Shown: piece after piece, positions 43,961 to 52,808 of the stretch
How the letters are laid out: each line of letters begins with the position of its first letter
How positions within the stretch are numbered: the stretch's first letter is position 1
DNA from: Aquibacillus saliphilus
Lineage (GTDB): Bacteria; Bacillota; Bacilli; Bacillales; Amphibacillaceae
NCBI RefSeq assembly: GCF_020404745.1
Contig: NZ_JAIZAP010000001.1
Coordinates: forward strand, 62,001-126,000
Reading direction: 5' to 3'
DNA length: 64,000 bases
Notes under the pieces: generated by a model
What the model saw: only the letters and a program-made list of their open reading frames with translations
Told to the model about the DNA's origin: nothing
Database searches by the model: none
Program-made: the position numbers and the translations under genes

Positions 43961-44698
43961 ATGACAAATTCTCAAGAACGTTTACAAAAAGTAATTGCAC
44001 AAAGTGGTGTAACTTCTAGAAGGAAAGCAGAAAAATTAATTGAAGAGGGAAAGGTTAAGGTGAACGGTCAAGTAGCTAAAATATTAGGAACAAAAGTAAA
44101 TCAAGATGACAAAATCGAGGTAGAAGGTATCCCGTTAGAAAAAGAAGAACCGGTTTATTTTGTACTTTATAAACCAAGAGGTGTTATTTCAAGTGTGAAA
44201 GACGATAAGGACAGAAAAGTTGTAACGGATTTTTTACCTGAAGTAGAGCAAAGAATATTTCCGATTGGAAGATTAGATTATGACACTTCAGGTTTATTAC
44301 TGTTAACAAATGATGGTGATTTTGCGAACTTACTCATGCACCCAAGTTATCAAATTGATAAAGTCTATGTTGCTAAGACAAAAGGAATACCACGAACAGA
44401 AGATATTCAACAACTTAAAAAAGGCGTAGAAGTTGATGGAGATAAATTAAAAGCTGCTCACGTTAAGATTCTGTCTACAGATAGTAAAAAAAACACAGCC
44501 ATTGTTCAATTAATTTTACATCAGGGAAAGAACAGACAGGTGCGAAGAATGTTAGAAGCAATAAACTTTCCAATTGATAAATTGAAGCGTGAGCGATATG
44601 GATTTTTAACCCTGAATGGCCTAAGTCCAGGAGATTCTCGTGAATTGACCCCACATGAAGTAAAACAATTACGTTCGCTCGCAAAGAAAATGTCATAG
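43961..44698 (+). CDS. rluB: 23S rRNA pseudouridine synthase RluB
   Basis: A 245-residue RsuA/RluB-family enzyme that forms pseudouridine in 23S rRNA (U2605-type site). It has an N-terminal S4 RNA-binding domain (RLQKVIAQSGVTSRRKAEKLI) and the catalytic motif PIGRLDYDTSGLLLLTNDG with D106, followed by GKNRQVRRMLEA. In B. subtilis it lies between spmB and resA, as here. GGTGATA precedes the ATG. Confidence 0.93.
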   Translation: MTNSQERLQKVIAQSGVTSRRKAEKLIEEGKVKVNGQVAKILGTKVNQDDKIEVEGIPLEKEEPVYFVLYKPRGVISSVKDDKDRKVVTDFLPEVEQRIFPIGRLDYDTSGLLLLTNDGDFANLLMHPSYQIDKVYVAKTKGIPRTEDIQQLKKGVEVDGDKLKAAHVKILSTDSKKNTAIVQLILHQGKNRQVRRMLEAINFPIDKLKRERYGFLTLNGLSPGDSRELTPHEVKQLRSLAKKMS

Positions 44699-44754
44699 AA
44701 TAGTCAAATTTATTAGTTGATTTCAATGATACAATGGCGTAGGGGTGTGAGCAT

Positions 44755-45321
44755 ATGAACAAGATTGAAGAGGCCAAAATAACAAAAAGTAAAAAGAAAA
44801 GAAGACGACTCCTGTTTCGTTCTATTATTTTAGTAATATTATTAGCTGCTGTGGTGTTTGCATTGGTGTCTAATCTTAACAAAGACGATCCTGAGATTGG
44901 TGTAGGAGATCAAGCTCCGAATTTTAAACTAAAGCAACTAAATGGGACGTCAGATTCTTTAAGTTTAGACGAATTAAAGGGGAAAGGCGTTATGCTGAAC
45001 TTCTGGGCGACCTACTGTAAACCATGTGAACAAGAAATGCCTTATATGGAATCTTTATATCCAAAATATAAGGACAATATTGAGATTGTAGCAGTAAGTC
45101 TAGATACAACAGAGTTAGTCATCGATCGGTTCGTGGACAAGTATCAATTAACATTTCCGATATTACATGATAATAAAGGTCAGGTTTTAGATTTATATAA
45201 TATTGTTCCATTACCAACTACGTTATTTATAGATGAAGATGGTGTAATAGTTGACATAGTTTCAGGTGGGTTAACGTTGGATCGTATAGAAAGTTATCTT
45301 AAAAAAATACAGCCAGACTGA
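44755..45321 (+). CDS. resA: Thiol-disulfide oxidoreductase ResA
   Basis: ResA reduces the CXXCH cysteines of apocytochromes c outside the membrane so heme can be attached. The 188-residue protein has an N-terminal membrane anchor (about 20-39) and a thioredoxin fold with active site C88-x2-C91 (FWATYCKPCEQEMPY) and the cis-Pro segment PLPTTLFID. It opens the resABC unit, whose products are needed for the heme c domain of CtaC in this window. Confidence 0.94.
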   Translation: MNKIEEAKITKSKKKRRRLLFRSIILVILLAAVVFALVSNLNKDDPEIGVGDQAPNFKLKQLNGTSDSLSLDELKGKGVMLNFWATYCKPCEQEMPYMESLYPKYKDNIEIVAVSLDTTELVIDRFVDKYQLTFPILHDNKGQVLDLYNIVPLPTTLFIDEDGVIVDIVSGGLTLDRIESYLKKIQPD

Positions 45322-45346
45322 TAGAGTTTTATTGTGAGGGGTTAAT

Positions 45347-47020
45347 ATGAAAAATATAATATGTAAGTCCTGTGGATACGAAAATCAAGAAGGTACAGTT
45401 CTTTGTCAACATTGTGGAAATCCAATTGAGAAAAACCAACACATTGATGGCAATCAAAATTCACAACTACTAAACATGCGCTATGAAGGTAGTGCGCGTC
45501 GTTCTAAAACATATAATAAATCAATAGTTGATAAACTATGGAACTTTTTTTCCTCTGTAAGGGTTGGAGTTTGGTTGATTGCAATCACTTTGATAGCATC
45601 AGCTGCGGGGACGATCTTTCCTCAGGAGATGTACATTCCTCCGAATGTAATCGCAGCAGAACATTATCGTGATCAGTACGGGATTATAGGTCAGATTTAC
45701 TATCAACTTGGTTTTCATAACCTTTATAGCTCATGGTGGTACATGATATTAATCGCTCTTATTGGAATATCAATTATAATAGCCAGTATCGACCGGGTAG
45801 TTCCATTATATAAAGCATTGAAGATGCAAAAACCTAAGAAAAGCGAGTCTTTCCTGAAAAGACAACGACTTTTTGGTTCAACTGAGCAGCTTTCTGATGA
45901 AGGCAAACAAAACATGATCTCTAATCTCAAAAAAAATAGGTATAAAGTTACTGAGGACAATGGGCATGTTTTAGCGGAAAAAGGGCGTTTTTCTCGTTGG
46001 GGTCCTTATGTGAACCATATTGGTCTAATTGTATTTTTGTTAGGTTGTTTGTTACGTTTTGTCCCTTTTATGTACATAGATGATTTTGTTTGGGTACGTG
46101 AAGGTGAAACAGTAGTTATACCTAGTACAGATAGTTTGTACTATGTTGAAAATAAAGATTTCATTTTAGAAACATATGGAGATACTGAAGAAGATGAACG
46201 TTTCAAAGAAGCGCTAGATAAGCAAAGTGGAATGGTTGCGAAAAATTTTCAAACAAATGCAGTTATCTATGAAAATACTGCGAAATCAGTTGTTGGTGAA
46301 GAGCCGAACTTAGAAATGATTAAGGAAGATAGTATTAAGGTGAATCATCCGATAAAATTTGACGGCTACGCACTTTATCAATCTAGTTATCAACAAGATG
46401 AATTTAAATCTATGTCATTTAAACTGCATAAAACGGATGATGAGCAAGAGGAATCGTTGGGCTCATTCACAATTGATTTAGCAAATCCTAAGGATGAATA
46501 CAACTTAGAAAATGGTTCTAGAGTAGTTATAGATCAATATTTTCCTGATTATTATCTTGATGAAGGTGAACCAAGGTCTGAAACGAAGTATCCAAGGAAC
46601 CCAGCATTTGTTTTTCTAGTTTATCCTCCTGGCCAAGAAGAACCAGAGATTAGTTTTGCTGCAATAGGTCGAAACGTTGATGCTAGTGGTGAGAATCAAT
46701 TCAAATTAGGACTTCAAGGTTTCGATGTGCGTGATGTAACTGGTTTGAGTCTACGGAGGGATTATACCTTACCGATAATCTCATTAGGTGGTATTATATT
46801 TATGATTGGTGTCATTCAAGGGATGTATTGGCAGCACAGAAGAATATGGATTCATCCGAAAGACCAAGGAATTTGGATATCTGCACATACAAATAAAAAT
46901 TGGTTCGGTATCAAGAAAGATATTGAAAAAATTATAATTGACACAAATGTAAATGTGGTTGACCAAGAAGAACAACAACAAAAAGAACAAAAAGAGCAAA
47001 AAGAGCAAAAAGAAAAATAA
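45347..47020 (+). CDS. resB: Cytochrome c biogenesis protein ResB
   Basis: ResB (Ccs1-like) forms with ResC the system II heme exporter and ligase. The 557-residue protein starts with a zinc ribbon (C6-x2-C9, C20-x2-C23), normal for Bacillus ResB. It has membrane helices near 70-90, 125-145 and 225-245, a large extracytoplasmic region, and a last helix near 465-485. The C-terminus is a low-complexity tail of EQ/KEQ repeats encoded by near-tandem DNA (46970-47018). GAGGGG precedes the ATG. Confidence 0.93.
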   Translation: MKNIICKSCGYENQEGTVLCQHCGNPIEKNQHIDGNQNSQLLNMRYEGSARRSKTYNKSIVDKLWNFFSSVRVGVWLIAITLIASAAGTIFPQEMYIPPNVIAAEHYRDQYGIIGQIYYQLGFHNLYSSWWYMILIALIGISIIIASIDRVVPLYKALKMQKPKKSESFLKRQRLFGSTEQLSDEGKQNMISNLKKNRYKVTEDNGHVLAEKGRFSRWGPYVNHIGLIVFLLGCLLRFVPFMYIDDFVWVREGETVVIPSTDSLYYVENKDFILETYGDTEEDERFKEALDKQSGMVAKNFQTNAVIYENTAKSVVGEEPNLEMIKEDSIKVNHPIKFDGYALYQSSYQQDEFKSMSFKLHKTDDEQEESLGSFTIDLANPKDEYNLENGSRVVIDQYFPDYYLDEGEPRSETKYPRNPAFVFLVYPPGQEEPEISFAAIGRNVDASGENQFKLGLQGFDVRDVTGLSLRRDYTLPIISLGGIIFMIGVIQGMYWQHRRIWIHPKDQGIWISAHTNKNWFGIKKDIEKIIIDTNVNVVDQEEQQQKEQKEQKEQKEK

Positions 47021-47042
47021 ATATAAAAGAGGATGAAAAAAA

Positions 47043-48233
47043 ATGGGAGATTTAGCATCGCTAAGTAGTAACTTTTTGTACTTAGCCTTTATATTATATT
47101 TAGTAGCTACCTTTTTCTTTGGTGGAACTATTAAAGACAAACGTTCGGAAGGAACAAAGAATTTTGCTAGTAAAATGGCGATTATATTAACTATAGTAGG
47201 CTTTATTTCACAAATTCTTTATTTTATCACACGCTGGATAGTAAGCGGACATGCTCCAGTTAGTAACTTGTTTGAATACACAACATTCTTTGGAATGATG
47301 CTTGTATTAGCCTTTATAATTTTGTATTTTATATATCGGCTAAATATTCTTGGCCTATTTGCCTTACCAGTCGCATTGCTAATTATTGCATATGCAAGCA
47401 TGTTTCCAACTGAGATTGCTCCATTGGTACCTTCGTTGAAGAGTCACTGGTTATATATTCATGTGACAACCGTTTCCTTAGGTCAAGCAATATTATCAAT
47501 TAGTTTTGTTGGTGGAATCATCTACCTAATTAAAGAAGTTGATCAAACGAGAAGAAATAAGAAAACTACATGGTTGGAAACAATCGTATATTTCATCTTT
47601 GCTACCTTAGGATTCATAATTATTACTTCTTCATTTAGTGCAATGAATTACACAGCTACTTTTGAATTTCCATTCGAAGATCAAATTTCGACAGTGGACT
47701 ATCAATTACCTGCACTTGCTGGACCAAACGATGGAACTTTACTAACTGAAAATAAAATGAGCCCACTATTTGAAGTGCCAAGTTGGATGCAAGGGGTCAA
47801 TGCAGCACAGAAATTCAATACACTTCTGTGGTCATTATTGACTGGATTAGCTTTATATGCACTTTCACGATTAGTTTTAAGAAAACGTGTTGCAGCAGCC
47901 TTACAACCATTTCTGGTTAAAGTAAATAAAGATTTAGTTGATGAGATTTCTTACCGCGCTGTTGCAATAGGGTTTCCTATTTTCACACTAGGAGGTCTAA
48001 TTTTTGCAATGATATGGGCCCAGGAGGCTTGGAATCGGTTCTGGGGCTGGGATCCAAAAGAAGTGTGGGCTTTAATCACATTTTTCTTCTATGCTGCATT
48101 TTTACACTTGAGACTCTCTAAAGGTTGGCATGGAGAAAAATCCGCTTGGTTAGCAGTCGGTGGTTTTGCGATAATAATGTTCAATTTAATTGCTGTTAAC
48201 TTAATTCTTGCTGGCTTACACTCATATGCATAG
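47043..48233 (+). CDS. resC: Cytochrome c biogenesis protein ResC (CcsA)
   Basis: ResC is the heme-handling partner of ResB in cytochrome c maturation. The 396-residue protein has about eight helices and the tryptophan-rich WWD motif near residues 321-341 ([20 protein letters not shown]). Conserved histidines on helix borders ([28 protein letters not shown]) are the likely heme ligands. AGAGGATG precedes the ATG. It is 22 bases from resB and 52 bases before resD. Confidence 0.94.
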   Translation: MGDLASLSSNFLYLAFILYLVATFFFGGTIKDKRSEGTKNFASKMAIILTIVGFISQILYFITRWIVSGHAPVSNLFEYTTFFGMMLVLAFIILYFIYRLNILGLFALPVALLIIAYASMFPTEIAPLVPSLKSHWLYIHVTTVSLGQAILSISFVGGIIYLIKEVDQTRRNKKTTWLETIVYFIFATLGFIIITSSFSAMNYTATFEFPFEDQISTVDYQLPALAGPNDGTLLTENKMSPLFEVPSWMQGVNAAQKFNTLLWSLLTGLALYALSRLVLRKRVAAALQPFLVKVNKDLVDEISYRAVAIGFPIFTLGGLIFAMIWAQEAWNRFWGWDPKEVWALITFFFYAAFLHLRLSKGWHGEKSAWLAVGGFAIIMFNLIAVNLILAGLHSYA

Positions 48234-48285
48234 AGATGATAAGATAATGTTACAATTAATATAGTATCGTGAGGGGGTAATTGGG

Positions 48286-49002
48286 ATGGAAACAAACGTA
48301 AGAATATTAGTTGTTGATGATGAAGAAAGGATTAGGCGCTTGCTTCGTATGTATTTGGAGAGAGAAGATTACATTGTTGATGAAGCTGAAGATGGCGACG
48401 AAGCATTAGTAATGGCTTTCGAAAATGATTATGATCTGATTCTTTTAGATATTATGATGCCTGGTAAAGATGGAGTTGAGGTTTGTAAAGAAATAAGAGA
48501 GAAAAAAACAACACCTGTGATTATGCTTACAGCTAAAGGGGAAGAAGCAAACCGGGTTCAGGGCTTTGAAGTAGGCACAGATGATTATATTGTCAAACCA
48601 TTCAGTCCTAGAGAAGTTGTTTTAAGAGTTAAGGCATTGTTAAGAAGATCATCAACTTCTAGTAACTTAAAGACTGATAATGTTGCAAAAGATATTCTTG
48701 AATTTCCACATCTAATGATTGATAATGACGCTCACCGTGTCACTGCTGATTTAAAAGAGGTTGGATTAACACCAAAGGAATACGAATTACTTTACTTTCT
48801 CGCTCAAGCCCCTGATAAAGTATTTGACCGGGAACAATTATTAAAAGAAGTTTGGAAATATGAATTCTTTGGCGATTTAAGAACAGTAGATACCCATGTT
48901 AAACGTTTGAGAGAAAAATTAAGTAGTGTCTCTAAAGATGCAGCGAAAATGATTGTTACGGTTTGGGGTGTTGGCTACAAATTTGAAGTAGCTGATGAAT
49001 AA
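48286..49002 (+). CDS. resD: Response regulator ResD
   Basis: ResD is the OmpR-type regulator of aerobic and anaerobic respiration genes, including ctaA, ctaB and resABC in B. subtilis. The 238-residue protein has a receiver domain with the acidic pair D11/D12, phosphoacceptor D55, T82 and K104, and a C-terminal winged helix (TPKEYELLYFLAQ...RTVDTHVKRLREKL). GTGAGGGGG precedes the ATG. Its stop shares one base with the resE start. Confidence 0.95.
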   Translation: METNVRILVVDDEERIRRLLRMYLEREDYIVDEAEDGDEALVMAFENDYDLILLDIMMPGKDGVEVCKEIREKKTTPVIMLTAKGEEANRVQGFEVGTDDYIVKPFSPREVVLRVKALLRRSSTSSNLKTDNVAKDILEFPHLMIDNDAHRVTADLKEVGLTPKEYELLYFLAQAPDKVFDREQLLKEVWKYEFFGDLRTVDTHVKRLREKLSSVSKDAAKMIVTVWGVGYKFEVADE

Positions 49003-50771
49003 TGTTCTTAAGAAGTGTAGTTGGCAAGTTATGGATAACAATCATATTGTTGGTATCAGTTGTTTTGATGATTTTAACATTTTTACTCTTAGGTTTTTTT
49101 GAAAACTTCCATGTCAATGAAGCAGAAAAAGACCTAATGCAAACGGCAGCGAAGGTTTCCGTCATGATTGAACAGTACGATGACCGAGAGCTTGTTCTAG
49201 AAACTGCAGAAAGAGTGAAAGACCCAATTAGTCGAATAGCTATTGTATTTGATAATGAAGATTTTTGGACATCGGAAACTGATGATTCAGCCTTACCCGA
49301 GATTACATATCAATGGCTGATAGAAGATAATCAGTTAAGGGACATTATTTTGAGTACAACTGAATCTGAATTTCAAAAAGAGCTTCCGAATGGTAAAGAT
49401 GAAATCATGATTGTTGGAACATCGTTACCAGTTAGTGGTGGTGCTGTTTTTGTTTATCAATCCTTAAACGCAGTAAAGGAAACAACACAACAAACAACAA
49501 GAATTATCCTACTAGCTGCAGGAATTGCAATTGTCTTGACCACTATATTTGCTTTTTTCCTTTCTACAAGAATTACCTCTCCGTTAATAAAAATGAGAGA
49601 AGGGGCAATTGAATTAGCAAAAGGCGAATTCAATACCAAGGTTCCTATTCTAACTCATGATGAAATTGGCGAGCTGGCAATGGCATTTAATCGGATGGGT
49701 AGACAATTAAAATTTCATATTAATGCCCTAAGACAAGAAAAGGAGCAATTATACAGTATTCTTAGTTCAATGGCTGATGGTGTAATAACCTTAAATCGAA
49801 AGGCTGAAATTATAGTTTCCAATCCACCTGCTGAGAAGTTCCTAGAAGATTGGCATTTTGAAAATGATGAGGATACTAGCGGAAAAAAAGGTTTGCCTAA
49901 AGAAATTGAAAATATTCTTGAAGAAGTAATTGATTCCGAGAATGAACAATCAAGAGAGATATTCATCCAAGGTAGAAATTGGGTAATGATTATGACGCCT
50001 TTATACGATCAATCTTATGTTAGAGGTGCAGTAGCTGTATTTAGGGATATGACAGAAGAACGTAGATTAGATAAACTCAGAGAAGATTTTATAGCCAATG
50101 TTTCCCATGAATTACGTACACCAATATCGATGTTGCAAGGATATAGTGAAGCAATCGTAGATGATATTGCTGAAAGTAAAGAAGATAAGAATGAACTAGC
50201 TACAATAATTCATGAAGAGTCTTTACGAATCGGACGTTTAGTAAATGAATTGCTTGATTTGGCAAGAATGAAAGCTGGCCACATAGTACTAAATACTGAA
50301 GAAGTCGAATTAAAGTTGTTTCTTGACCGTATCGTTCGTAAGTTTCAAGGATTAGCTAAAGAGAAAAATATATTCTTGAATTTAGAAATGGATAATGATT
50401 TACAAAAGTTATCCTTCGATCCAGACCGGATTGAGCAGGTGTTAACGAATTTAATTGATAATGCGATCAATCATACAGACGAAGATGGGAATGTTTCAAT
50501 TATCGTTGAACAAATCGAGGATGCTATTCAATTTGCAATTAGAGATGACGGCTCTGGTATACCTCAGGATGACTTAGCATTTGTATTTGAACGTTTCTAT
50601 AAAGCAGATAAGTCTAGAAAAAGAACGAAGGCAAAACCAGGTACTGGATTAGGTTTAGCTATTGCCAAAAATATTGTTGAAGCGCACCAAGGATCTATTG
50701 CTGTGCAGAGCAAACAAGGAGAAGGTACCACTTTTACGTTTAAAATACCAAAAAATATCGAATTATCATAA
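49002..50771 (+). CDS. resE: Sensor histidine kinase ResE
   Basis: ResE phosphorylates ResD in response to low oxygen and nitric oxide. The 589-residue protein has two membrane helices (about 10-33 and 167-187) flanking an extracytoplasmic loop. A HAMP domain follows (about 188-240), then a PAS domain (about 245-355), a HisKA domain with H369 (NVSHELRTPIS) and an ATPase domain with N box LTNLIDNAINH, DDGSGIP and GTGLGLAI. The ATG overlaps the last base of resD, so the pair is translationally coupled. Confidence 0.95.
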   Translation: MFLRSVVGKLWITIILLVSVVLMILTFLLLGFFENFHVNEAEKDLMQTAAKVSVMIEQYDDRELVLETAERVKDPISRIAIVFDNEDFWTSETDDSALPEITYQWLIEDNQLRDIILSTTESEFQKELPNGKDEIMIVGTSLPVSGGAVFVYQSLNAVKETTQQTTRIILLAAGIAIVLTTIFAFFLSTRITSPLIKMREGAIELAKGEFNTKVPILTHDEIGELAMAFNRMGRQLKFHINALRQEKEQLYSILSSMADGVITLNRKAEIIVSNPPAEKFLEDWHFENDEDTSGKKGLPKEIENILEEVIDSENEQSREIFIQGRNWVMIMTPLYDQSYVRGAVAVFRDMTEERRLDKLREDFIANVSHELRTPISMLQGYSEAIVDDIAESKEDKNELATIIHEESLRIGRLVNELLDLARMKAGHIVLNTEEVELKLFLDRIVRKFQGLAKEKNIFLNLEMDNDLQKLSFDPDRIEQVLTNLIDNAINHTDEDGNVSIIVEQIEDAIQFAIRDDGSGIPQDDLAFVFERFYKADKSRKRTKAKPGTGLGLAIAKNIVEAHQGSIAVQSKQGEGTTFTFKIPKNIELS

Positions 50772-50787
50772 ATCATGATGAATAATC

Positions 50788-50805
50788 TTGTTTCTTATGA
50801 AACAA
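50788..50805 (+). terminator. Weak hairpin after resE
   Basis: TTGTTTC/GAAACAA form a 7-bp stem with a TTAT loop, 17 bases past the resE stop, but no strong T run follows. It may end the res transcript. Confidence 0.4.
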
Positions 50806-50899
50806 ACGCTTTATTTAGGGTGCTTTATATGATAAAATAATTTTGTTAATCGAATATTAAGAGATTTTGATGCTATTTGCTAAAATAATTGTACTTTTA

Positions 50900-51037
50900 A
50901 TTATTTTAAGGGAATCTGGTTAGATGCCAGAACTGTCCTCGCAACTGTAGGTGCTTACGAAATGAGTGATCCACTGTATTTAGTAAAATATGGGAAGGAC
51001 TCAAAGTAGGATTAGGCACAAGTCAGTAGACCTGTCA
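50900..51037 (+). promoter_or_regulatory. Cobalamin riboswitch (B12 box aptamer)
   Basis: The stretch shows the ordered core of adenosylcobalamin riboswitches: TTAAGGGAATCTGGT, CTGTCCTCGCAACTGTAG, GTGATCCACTGT, GGGAAGGAC, and the highly conserved AGTCAGTAGACCTGTC B12 box at 51022-51037. A terminator at 51136-51166 lies before the first gene, so B12 probably causes early termination. It controls the DUF4430 lipoprotein and the ECF S-component gene. Confidence 0.93.
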
Positions 51038-51135
51038 AAATTTCCATTTTCAAAGCTTCGGGGATTGAGCAGTTGGGATAGCTGGTTTTTTGTGAAAGGG
51101 ACTACATGTCTTTTTAAATAATACTGGTCTGTCTT

Positions 51136-51167
51136 AAACTTATCCTTTTGCGGATAAGTTTTTTTAG
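51136..51167 (+). terminator. Riboswitch-linked terminator
   Basis: AAACTTATCC pairs perfectly with GGATAAGTTT around TTTTGC and is followed by TTTTT. It lies about 100 bases downstream of the B12 box and 70 bases before the lipoprotein gene, as expected for the expression platform. Confidence 0.88.
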
Positions 51168-51234
51168 TTATCAGCTTTCTAGTTGGTACTAGCCCATTAA
51201 AATGTCCTCAAATTAAACTAATGGAGGGTACACA

Positions 51235-51660
51235 ATGAATAACAAGTTTTATCTAAGTATTTTGTCAACTCTAATTGCTATCTTTATCCTTGCTGGATGC
51301 CAGCAGGACGGATCCAGTTCTGAACAAAGCGAAAATCAGGAAACTGAACAAACCAGTGAAACACAAAACGAGGAAACTGCGATCGTCACAATTTCACAGG
51401 ATAATGGTGAAGAAATAGTTGCTGAAGAAGAGATAGCGTTTGAAGAAGGTGCTGTTTTAATGGACGTTATGAAAGATAACTTTGACGTAGAAGGAACTGA
51501 TCAAGGTTTTATTACTTCAATTGAAGGAATTTCACAAGATGATGAGTCAGGAAAGTATTGGATGTACTCTATAAATGGGGAAATGCCAACAGTTGGTGCT
51601 AATGAATATGAGCTTGAGGTAGGAGATCAAATCACTTTTGATTTACAAGCAATGGAATGA
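51235..51660 (+). CDS. Transcobalamin-like (DUF4430) lipoprotein
   Basis: A 141-residue lipoprotein: signal peptide with lipobox LAGC (C22), a Ser/Glu/Gln-rich linker (about 23-50), and a C-terminal DUF4430 domain (about 55-141). The domain has the pattern GAVLMDVMK...GFITSIEGI...GKYWMYSINGE...VGANEYELEVGDQITF. DUF4430 is related to the C-terminal beta domain of intrinsic factor and transcobalamin, which contacts vitamin B12. With the cobalamin riboswitch upstream, an extracellular B12-binding role is the natural inference. ATGGAGG precedes the ATG. Confidence 0.85.
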   Translation: MNNKFYLSILSTLIAIFILAGCQQDGSSSEQSENQETEQTSETQNEETAIVTISQDNGEEIVAEEEIAFEEGAVLMDVMKDNFDVEGTDQGFITSIEGISQDDESGKYWMYSINGEMPTVGANEYELEVGDQITFDLQAME

Positions 51661-51665
51661 TTTGA

Positions 51666-52166
51666 ATGAATACTTATAAATTAACTTTAATTGCATTATT
51701 AGCTTCTCTTGCTGTTGTAGGAAGATTCATGTTTCAATACATACCAAGTTTTCAACCAGTAACAACACTAATTATTATTTCAGGATTTTTCCTTGGTCCT
51801 GTTTCTGCTGTTATTCTAGCGTTATTAGTAACTTATTTGTCCAATTTAATCTTAGGTATGGGGATTTGGACGATATGGCAAATAATTGGATGGGCTTTAA
51901 TCGGCTTATTTAGTGGATTTCTAGGAAAGATTAAAATGAACCGTCCTGTTTTTTTACTAGTCATTTTTGCTATCTTTAGTGGTTATTTTTATGGATTAGT
52001 AGTTTCACTAGCAACTGCTGCTGTTGCCGGGAAATTTATTCCTTACTATTTAGCAGGGTTGCCATTTGACACTTACCATGCGATAGGTAATGGTTTATTT
52101 ATGATCATATTATTTCCAGTCCTTTCAAGAGTTTTTAAGAAATACAACAAACAATGGATTCATTAA
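51666..52166 (+). CDS. ECF transporter S-component, candidate cobalamin type
   Basis: A 166-residue membrane protein with about six helices, the size and shape of substrate-binding S-components of energy-coupling-factor transporters. Conserved features include the N-terminal ALLASLAVVGRFMFQ (the AxxxA-type helix that docks to EcfT), and GFFLGPVSAVI. It begins five bases after the lipoprotein gene and lies behind the same riboswitch, so cobalamin is the likely substrate. No EcfA or EcfT gene is here; shared ECF components elsewhere would be needed. A terminator follows. Confidence 0.83.
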   Translation: MNTYKLTLIALLASLAVVGRFMFQYIPSFQPVTTLIIISGFFLGPVSAVILALLVTYLSNLILGMGIWTIWQIIGWALIGLFSGFLGKIKMNRPVFLLVIFAIFSGYFYGLVVSLATAAVAGKFIPYYLAGLPFDTYHAIGNGLFMIILFPVLSRVFKKYNKQWIH

Positions 52167-52169
52167 AAT

Positions 52170-52198
52170 GCCGACTTACTAAAGTTGGTGTTTTTTTT
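52170..52198 (+). terminator. Terminator after the S-component gene
   Basis: CCGACT pairs with AGTTGG (one G-T) around TACTAA, followed by eight T. Confidence 0.7.
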
Positions 52199-52220
52199 AT
52201 GTTCATTGTCTTAGTTATAG

Positions 52221-52247
52221 TGTAACCTTTACATAGATAGATACGAC
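52221..52247 (+). promoter_or_regulatory. Autoregulatory sigma-X promoter
   Basis: TGTAAC (52221-52226), exactly 17 bases, then CGAC (52244-52247), 25 bases before sigX. This is the ECF sigma-X consensus (TGTAAC-N17-CGAC) recalled from B. subtilis, where sigX autoregulates. Confidence 0.8.
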
Positions 52248-52271
52248 TATATTGTTGAACGGGGGTTTTAT

Positions 52272-52808
52272 ATGAGGACCGCGTTTGAAGAACTTTATGA
52301 CAATTATCATAAAGACTTATTTCAATTTTTAATTTATATGGTTAAAGATAAACAACAAGCAGAAGATTTAGTGCAAGAAGTTTATATCAAAGTTCTACAT
52401 TCTTATGACACTTTTAAAGGCGAAAGCTCTCCAAAAACATGGTTGTTTTCGGTTGCTAGACATGTTGCTATTGATTTTTTTAGAAAGCAAAAAAGAAAAC
52501 GTGTCCTTGATTTTTTTGATTGGGGTGAAAAAGGGCATTTAATTAGTGATGACAATAATTTACCTGAAGAAATCGCTATATTAAATGATGAAATGAAATT
52601 AGTCTATACTTGTTTGGATAAATGTAGTATCGATCAAAAGAGCGTCATTATTTTAAGGTATATTCAATCATTTACAATACAGGAAACTGCAGATACGTTG
52701 GGTTTTAGTGTTAGTAAGGTGAAAACAACACAACATAGAGGTATGAAAGCGTTGAAAAGTTTGGTAGAAGATGCAACTAGAAAGGAGGATGTAGGATATG
52801 AGTCGTAA
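52272..52808 (+). CDS. sigX: ECF sigma factor SigX
   Basis: A 178-residue ECF sigma factor with region 2 (FEELYDNYHKDLFQFLIYMVKDKQQAEDLVQEVYIKVL) and region 4 (SFTIQETADTLGFSVSKVKTTQHRGMKAL), matching SigX. In B. subtilis it controls cell-surface modification genes that alter envelope charge and antimicrobial-peptide resistance. GGGGG precedes the ATG. Its end overlaps rsiX by 11 bases, and the position after resDE is the B. subtilis one, apart from the inserted B12 unit. Confidence 0.92.
   Translation: MRTAFEELYDNYHKDLFQFLIYMVKDKQQAEDLVQEVYIKVLHSYDTFKGESSPKTWLFSVARHVAIDFFRKQKRKRVLDFFDWGEKGHLISDDNNLPEEIAILNDEMKLVYTCLDKCSIDQKSVIILRYIQSFTIQETADTLGFSVSKVKTTQHRGMKALKSLVEDATRKEDVGYES

Noticed and set aside
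45347-45415. Zinc ribbon at the N-terminus of ResB as a novel fusion
   Set aside because: ResB of B. subtilis has the same four-cysteine ribbon, so it is normal for the family.
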